Of a DNA stretch of 33,676 bases, positions 30,028 through 33,676 are shown in pieces (position 1 is the first letter of the stretch; each line of letters starts with the position of its first letter). The stretch lies in assembly GCA_015060255.1 (NCBI GenBank), contig SUYV01000026.1, positions 1 through 33,676 on the forward strand, written 5' to 3'. The stretch comes from Bacteroidales bacterium. Its GTDB lineage: Bacteria > Bacteroidota > Bacteroidia > Bacteroidales > UBA932. Both the position numbers and the translations under genes were made by a program. Under the pieces are notes generated by a model. It saw only the letters and a list, made by a program, of their open reading frames with translations. It was not told the origin of the DNA and did no database searches.

Positions 30028-31062
30028 ATGAAGACAAAAATCTTAAAAAAATATGTCAACCCCGTCATGACAACCCTCGTAGCGCTGATCATGTTTTCGG
30101 CAGGACAGACAGCTGCACACGCACAGAACTACATGACTCAGATGCACCAGCCCGCAAGAAACACCGTCTATGAAAGCAAGCTCAGACATCAGGTAGCTTT
30201 CCTGAGCGACACGATCTGTGGAGGAAGGGCTACGGGGACAAGAGGTAACGTCGAGGCAGCATGCTGGCTTCAGCGCGAATTCAGCAAGATCGGGCTCCTC
30301 AAGTTCGGAGACAGCTACGCCAAAAGGATATATGCAGGTCAGGGAAAGATAGGCCGCAACATCATGGGAATGCTTCCTGGATCAAATCACTTTCCGAAAA
30401 AGCAATATGTGATTGTCGGAGCCCATTTCGACCACTTGGGTGAACTTGACGGGCGATTATATCCTGGCGCAGACGCCAATGCATCAGGCACCGTCGCACT
30501 GGTGAACCTGGCGAAGATGCTCTCAACCACGAGAATGATTGGCAAGAGCCACGACTCTAACGTAATCTTTGTGGCATTTGACGGAAGAGAGCATGACCTT
30601 GCGGGCTCAAGAGCGTTATGGAGAATGATCGAGAATGGTGAGCTTCTTGACCCACAGACCGGCAATCCGATCACCAGAAAGCAGATCGCCCTGATGGTCA
30701 ACATAGACCAGATAGGAAGCACAATGTCGCCGCTCAAGTCCGGAAGGGAGGACTACATTATAATGCTCGGCACAGAATCGCTCAAACCGATCAAGAGAGA
30801 CCTTCTCGATGCGTGCAACAGAATGTTCGCCATAGACATGGACATTGACCTGACATACTACGGAAGCGAGAACTTCACCAAAGTATTCTACAGGCTCTCC
30901 GACCAGAGAGTCTTCGTTGAGAACGGCATTCCGGCAGTACTGTTCACTTCCGGCATAACCATGAACACGAACAAGACACGCGACAACGCCGAAAGCATCA
31001 ATCTGGAAATACTGCGAAAGAGGATATATCTTATATATCATTGGCTGGACAAGATGCTGTAG
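30028..31062 (+). CDS. Exported M28-fold protein with incomplete active site
   Basis: A 344-residue protein with a long signal peptide (about 1-32, ending TAAHAQ) and an M28 aminopeptidase fold. Present are H133 and D135 in GAHFDH, the bridging Asp149 in GADANASG, Glu188 in DGREHDLAGS, and Asp227 in VNIDQIGS. Compared with Vibrio aminopeptidase, the catalytic base Glu151 is replaced by R187, the second zinc ligand His256 by N315 (TNKTRD for IHTTQD), and SDH by SDQ. So one zinc site and the general base appear lost, and it may be a non-catalytic relative or have a different chemistry. A GTG two codons upstream is less likely as start than the ATG at 30028. Single gene; an exporter gene follows after 47 nt with its own promoter. 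Confidence 0.83.
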   Translation: MKTKILKKYVNPVMTTLVALIMFSAGQTAAHAQNYMTQMHQPARNTVYESKLRHQVAFLSDTICGGRATGTRGNVEAACWLQREFSKIGLLKFGDSYAKRIYAGQGKIGRNIMGMLPGSNHFPKKQYVIVGAHFDHLGELDGRLYPGADANASGTVALVNLAKMLSTTRMIGKSHDSNVIFVAFDGREHDLAGSRALWRMIENGELLDPQTGNPITRKQIALMVNIDQIGSTMSPLKSGREDYIIMLGTESLKPIKRDLLDACNRMFAIDMDIDLTYYGSENFTKVFYRLSDQRVFVENGIPAVLFTSGITMNTNKTRDNAESINLEILRKRIYLIYHWLDKML

Positions 31063-31099
31063 TGTGTGAATAATTTGCTATATTTGCATATTTACACAC
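31062..31099. promoter_or_regulatory. Inverted repeat around the msbA-like promoter
   Basis: GTGTGTGAATA (31062-31072) and TATTTACACAC (31089-31099) are reverse complements except for one base, with 16 nt between. The -7 box TATATTTG (31079-31086) lies in the space between the arms, so a protein bound here would block or control the promoter. No T-run follows, so it is not a terminator. Confidence 0.5.
31079..31086 (+). promoter_or_regulatory. -7 box for the msbA-like gene
   Basis: TATATTTG followed by C, giving a leader of about 17 nt before the ATG at 31110. There is no TTTG at the -33 position; the left arm of the inverted repeat lies just upstream. Confidence 0.55.
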
Positions 31100-31109
31100 G
31101 CAACCTCAG

Positions 31110-32942
31110 ATGAAGGAATTCTTTACACTGCTCAAGAGATACGCCTGGCCATACAAAGGGTATATGGCATGGGCCATTCTGCTGAACATATTCTCAGCAG
31201 TCTTCAACATATTTTCATTCACGCTCATCATCCCGATCCTCCAGATCCTGTTCGGACTGGACACTACGACCTATTCTTTCATCCCATGGGACAGCGACGT
31301 CCCTATGAAGGATCTTGTGATGAACAACCTGTATTATTATGTGACATGGGCCATCGACAACTGGGGAGGTTCCAAGACACTCATGCTGCTGGGACTCTTC
31401 ATGATGCTCATGACCGCCCTGAAGACTTCATGCTATTTCGGTTCATCAGCAATAATGGTCCCTATCAGAACCGGCATCGTCAGGGACATCAGGACACAGG
31501 TATACAACAAGCTGCTGAGCCTGCCCATGAGCTTCTTCTCACAGCAGAAGAAAGGAGACATCATCGCACGCATGAGCGGCGACGTGAACGAGATCGAGTA
31601 TTCCATCACCAGCTCGCTTGACATGCTCATCAAGAACCCTATCCTCATATTCTTCTACTTCACTACGCTCATCGTAACAAGCTGGCAGCTGACCCTGTTC
31701 ACCATAGCGGTCGTGCCTCTAATGGCATGGGGAATGAGCGCCATCGGAAAGAAGCTCAAGAGAAAATCTCTCGAGGCACAGGCAAAGTGGAGCGACACGA
31801 TGTCACAGCTTGACGAGACTCTTGGAGGACTGAGGGTCATCAAGGCATTCATCGCAGAGGACAAGATGAAGCAGAGATTCGCAAAGACTGCCGACGAATT
31901 CAAGACAGCTTCCAGCAAGGTTTCCATCCGTCAGGCATCCGCCCATCCTGTCAGCGAATTTCTGGGAACCTGCATGATAATGATCGTACTCTGGTTCGGA
32001 GGTACTCTTATCCTCAGCGAATCCTCCCCTATCGACGCTCCGACATTCATCTTCTACATGGTGATCCTTTACAGCGTTCTCAACCCGCTCAAGGAATTCT
32101 CAAAGGCAGGATACAACATCCCTAAGGGTCTGGCTTCAATGGAGCGTATCGACAAGATCATGAAGGCAGAGAACAACATCAAGGAAATCGCCAAGCCGGA
32201 ATTGCTTTCGGACTTCAAGGACACTATCCGGTTTGAGGACGTATGCTTCTCATATGAAGACGGCAGGCAGGTGCTCACAGACATCAACCTCACGATACCT
32301 AAAGGAAAGATGGTGGCACTGGTAGGCCAGTCCGGTTCCGGCAAATCAACCCTTGTCGACCTCATACCGAGATATCACGACGTAAGCAGCGGATGCATAA
32401 GAATCGACGGCACCGACATCAGGGATGTAAAGGTCAAGGATCTCAGGTCGCTGATAGGAAATGTGAACCAGGAGGCGATCCTGTTCAATGACACGATATT
32501 CAACAACATAGCCTTCGGAGTTGAAGGTGCTACCATGGAACAGGTCGTGGCTGCGGCCAAGATAGCCAACGCACACGAGTTCATCATCGAGAAGGAGGAA
32601 GGATATCAGACCAACATCGGTGACAGAGGCGCCAAGCTTTCCGGCGGACAGAGACAAAGGATAAGCATAGCAAGAGCGATTCTCAAGAATCCTCCGGTGC
32701 TCATTCTCGACGAAGCGACATCTGCTTTGGATACGGAGTCAGAAAAGCTGGTGCAGGAAGCGCTTGACAGGCTGACAGGTTCAAGAACCACGATAGCAAT
32801 CGCACACCGCCTATCGACCATCAGGAATGCAGATGAGATATGCGTGCTTCACGAAGGACGCATTGTAGAAAGAGGCAGACACGAAGAACTACTCGCTCTT
32901 GACGGATATTACAAGAAACTGAACGATATGCAGGCACTGTAA
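31110..32942 (+). CDS. MsbA-like ABC exporter (fused membrane and ATPase domains)
   Basis: A 610-residue half-transporter that works as a homodimer. The membrane domain has six helices (about 19-43, 85-105, 163-205 as a pair, 275-320 as a pair), with the usual QxxLxxPxSFFS-type sequence LLSLPMSFFSQQKKGDIIARM. The ATPase domain (about 370-605) has Walker A VGQSGSGKST, Q-loop NVNQEAILFNDTI, signature LSGGQRQR, Walker B PVLILDEATSALD and switch His in IAIAHRLSTI, all intact. The likely cargo is lipid A-core or another lipid, as for MsbA, but this is family-level inference only. Its stop overlaps the start of the VanZ-like gene by one base (TAATG). The promoter lies in an inverted repeat. Confidence 0.9.
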   Translation: MKEFFTLLKRYAWPYKGYMAWAILLNIFSAVFNIFSFTLIIPILQILFGLDTTTYSFIPWDSDVPMKDLVMNNLYYYVTWAIDNWGGSKTLMLLGLFMMLMTALKTSCYFGSSAIMVPIRTGIVRDIRTQVYNKLLSLPMSFFSQQKKGDIIARMSGDVNEIEYSITSSLDMLIKNPILIFFYFTTLIVTSWQLTLFTIAVVPLMAWGMSAIGKKLKRKSLEAQAKWSDTMSQLDETLGGLRVIKAFIAEDKMKQRFAKTADEFKTASSKVSIRQASAHPVSEFLGTCMIMIVLWFGGTLILSESSPIDAPTFIFYMVILYSVLNPLKEFSKAGYNIPKGLASMERIDKIMKAENNIKEIAKPELLSDFKDTIRFEDVCFSYEDGRQVLTDINLTIPKGKMVALVGQSGSGKSTLVDLIPRYHDVSSGCIRIDGTDIRDVKVKDLRSLIGNVNQEAILFNDTIFNNIAFGVEGATMEQVVAAAKIANAHEFIIEKEEGYQTNIGDRGAKLSGGQRQRISIARAILKNPPVLILDEATSALDTESEKLVQEALDRLTGSRTTIAIAHRLSTIRNADEICVLHEGRIVERGRHEELLALDGYYKKLNDMQAL

Positions 32943-33343
32943 TGATCAGAAGAAGACACATATACACAGCACTTTTCTGCCTGTACATACTGGCTGTATG
33001 CTTCCTATGCTTTACCAAAGGGGAGCAATTGCCTGACGTTCCGTCAACCTGGTTCGGACTTCCCGCAGACAAAGTGGCTCATTTCATAATGTTCCTTCCT
33101 TATACTCCTCTTGCATATCTCACATTCGCACCGGAGAAAGGAAACATCTGGAGAAAAATTGCCATAATCATGATAAGCGCTACCATAGGATTCGGACTGG
33201 CGGTCGCTACGGAAAGGATCCAAGGAATACTGGGATATAGGGCCGAAGATGCACTTGACATATTTTCAGACTCGATCGGTCTAGGGGCAGGAACTGCCAT
33301 TACAGTCATTACGGCAACGGTTCAGCACATGAGAAGACTATAG
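32942..33343 (+). CDS. VanZ-like membrane protein
   Basis: A 133-residue membrane protein with four hydrophobic segments (about 10-25, 42-60, 69-90, 108-126). The features PADKVAHFIMFLPYTPLAYLTF (between helices 1 and 2) and AVATERIQGILGYRAEDALDIFSDSIGLGAG are those of the VanZ family, where the conserved K-x-x-H-x-x-x-F, E-x-x-Q and R-x-x-x-x-D-D/D-x-x-x-N/D-G/S motifs occur. VanZ itself gives low-level teicoplanin resistance; the role of the many chromosomal relatives is unclear. Its ATG overlaps the stop of the MsbA-like gene, so it is probably translated from the same message, and an exported protein gene follows after 6 nt. Confidence 0.83.
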   Translation: MIRRRHIYTALFCLYILAVCFLCFTKGEQLPDVPSTWFGLPADKVAHFIMFLPYTPLAYLTFAPEKGNIWRKIAIIMISATIGFGLAVATERIQGILGYRAEDALDIFSDSIGLGAGTAITVITATVQHMRRL

Positions 33344-33349
33344 AGAAGA

Positions 33350-33676
33350 ATGAAAAGACTATTCTGCATACTATCCATATACCTGTCGTTATCTGCAGCC
33401 GCCGTGGCCCAGAGCACGATAGTAAAGGACTTCAAGGAGACAACCGACTCATTGAACATTCTGTTACGCGAAAAGACCGACGTCAACGGATGGCTTGGAC
33501 TGAAGGCCATAATGAAACGAGGAGGAACGCTTGATTTCTATTTTACAGAATCACTAGGTGACTACCCTCTCAGGACCGGTGACGTGAAATGGTTCAGGAA
33601 CCAGCTCAGGTCTCTTTTCCCGGAAAAATATCAGAAATATGAATTAGGAAGGGTATACTCCAGGAATGTAGACATC
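33350..33676 (+). CDS. Start of an exported protein, possibly of the golvesin/xanthan-lyase-like group (3' end outside window)
   Basis: The first 109 residues are visible. It begins with a signal peptide, MKRLFCILSIYLSLSAAAVAQ, then reads STIVKDFKETTDSLNILL, VNGWLGLKAIMKRGGTLDFY and FTESLGDYPLRTGDVKWFRN, ending at RVYSRNVDI. This opening resembles large exported Bacteroidales proteins annotated as golvesin C-terminal-like, xanthan lyase or N-acetylmuramoyl-L-alanine amidase, but the recognition is from memory and only the N-terminus is present. It begins 6 nt after the VanZ-like gene and is likely in the operon of the MsbA-like exporter. Confidence 0.6.
   Translation, partial: MKRLFCILSIYLSLSAAAVAQSTIVKDFKETTDSLNILLREKTDVNGWLGLKAIMKRGGTLDFYFTESLGDYPLRTGDVKWFRNQLRSLFPEKYQKYELGRVYSRNVDI

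Noticed and set aside
1..33676. tRNA, rRNA, CRISPR, insertion sequence, integrase or restriction/defence genes
   Set aside because: Looked for on both strands by eye; no tRNA-like cloverleaf ends, no regular spaced repeats, and no transposase or defence motifs in any real gene.

Overview
The window comes from a member of the Bacteroidota, most likely order Bacteroidales (gut-type; genus not determinable by eye). Reasons: nearly every promoter candidate carries the Bacteroides-type -7 box TAnnTTTG, in three cases with a TTTG -33 box 19-20 bp upstream; Shine-Dalgarno sequences are mostly absent; and the gene content is typical of the order (GSCFA protein, DUF4491 protein, PorT/OMP-type beta-barrel, lipoprotein GH95 fucosidase, exported DPP-IV, AraC regulator with a membrane N-terminus, Pif1-like helicase with HRDC). 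It is densely packed chromosomal DNA: 33 protein genes (two cut by the window edges), no gene-free stretch over 300 bases, and no rRNA, tRNA, CRISPR array, insertion sequence or phage gene that I could see.

Layout. 1-3359: a cut-off gene end, then on the minus strand a flavodiiron protein (FprA) and a three-gene membrane-lipid cluster (PlsC-like acyltransferase, CDP-alcohol phosphatidyltransferase, GtrA-like flippase). 3437-7792: single genes in alternating orientation: lipoprotein nitroreductase, DUF4491 membrane protein, LuxR-type regulator with a degenerate receiver, putative outer-membrane protein, GSCFA protein, OMP beta-barrel. 7950-12193: an ABC exporter with its own YtrA-like GntR regulator and a candidate operator on the promoter, two small lipoproteins behind their own strong promoter, and a membrane-anchored AraC regulator. 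12218-15970: a deoxyhypusine-synthase-like enzyme divergent from lysA and ffh. 15973-24024: five minus-strand genes, from upstream to downstream: HAMP-only membrane sensor, TrkH potassium transporter, RecD/Dda-like helicase, DPP-IV peptidase, Pif1/HRDC helicase. 24071-29932: GH95 alpha-L-fucosidase facing a TPR/HAD-phosphatase/WalJ-type hydrolase operon with ATGA overlaps. 29971-33676: an M28-fold protein with damaged active-site residues, an MsbA-like ABC exporter overlapping a VanZ-like gene, and the start of an exported protein.

The most notable structural signal is at the gene ends. All seven tail-to-tail junctions are separated by at most 10 nt or overlap; three share the palindrome CTAG as both stop codons. 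The intrinsic terminators that can be seen lie inside the 3' coding region of the opposing gene (clear for ffh, the OMP, the fucosidase and the second lipoprotein). The most notable protein-level signals are a deoxyhypusine-synthase homologue that keeps the catalytic lysine but has lost two substrate-pocket residues, an M28 protein without its general base and one zinc ligand, and a HAMP sensor with no output domain coupled within 1 nt to trkH. I did not find a clear defence system or other wholly new multi-gene system; the best candidates for undescribed biology are these three and the lipid cluster.
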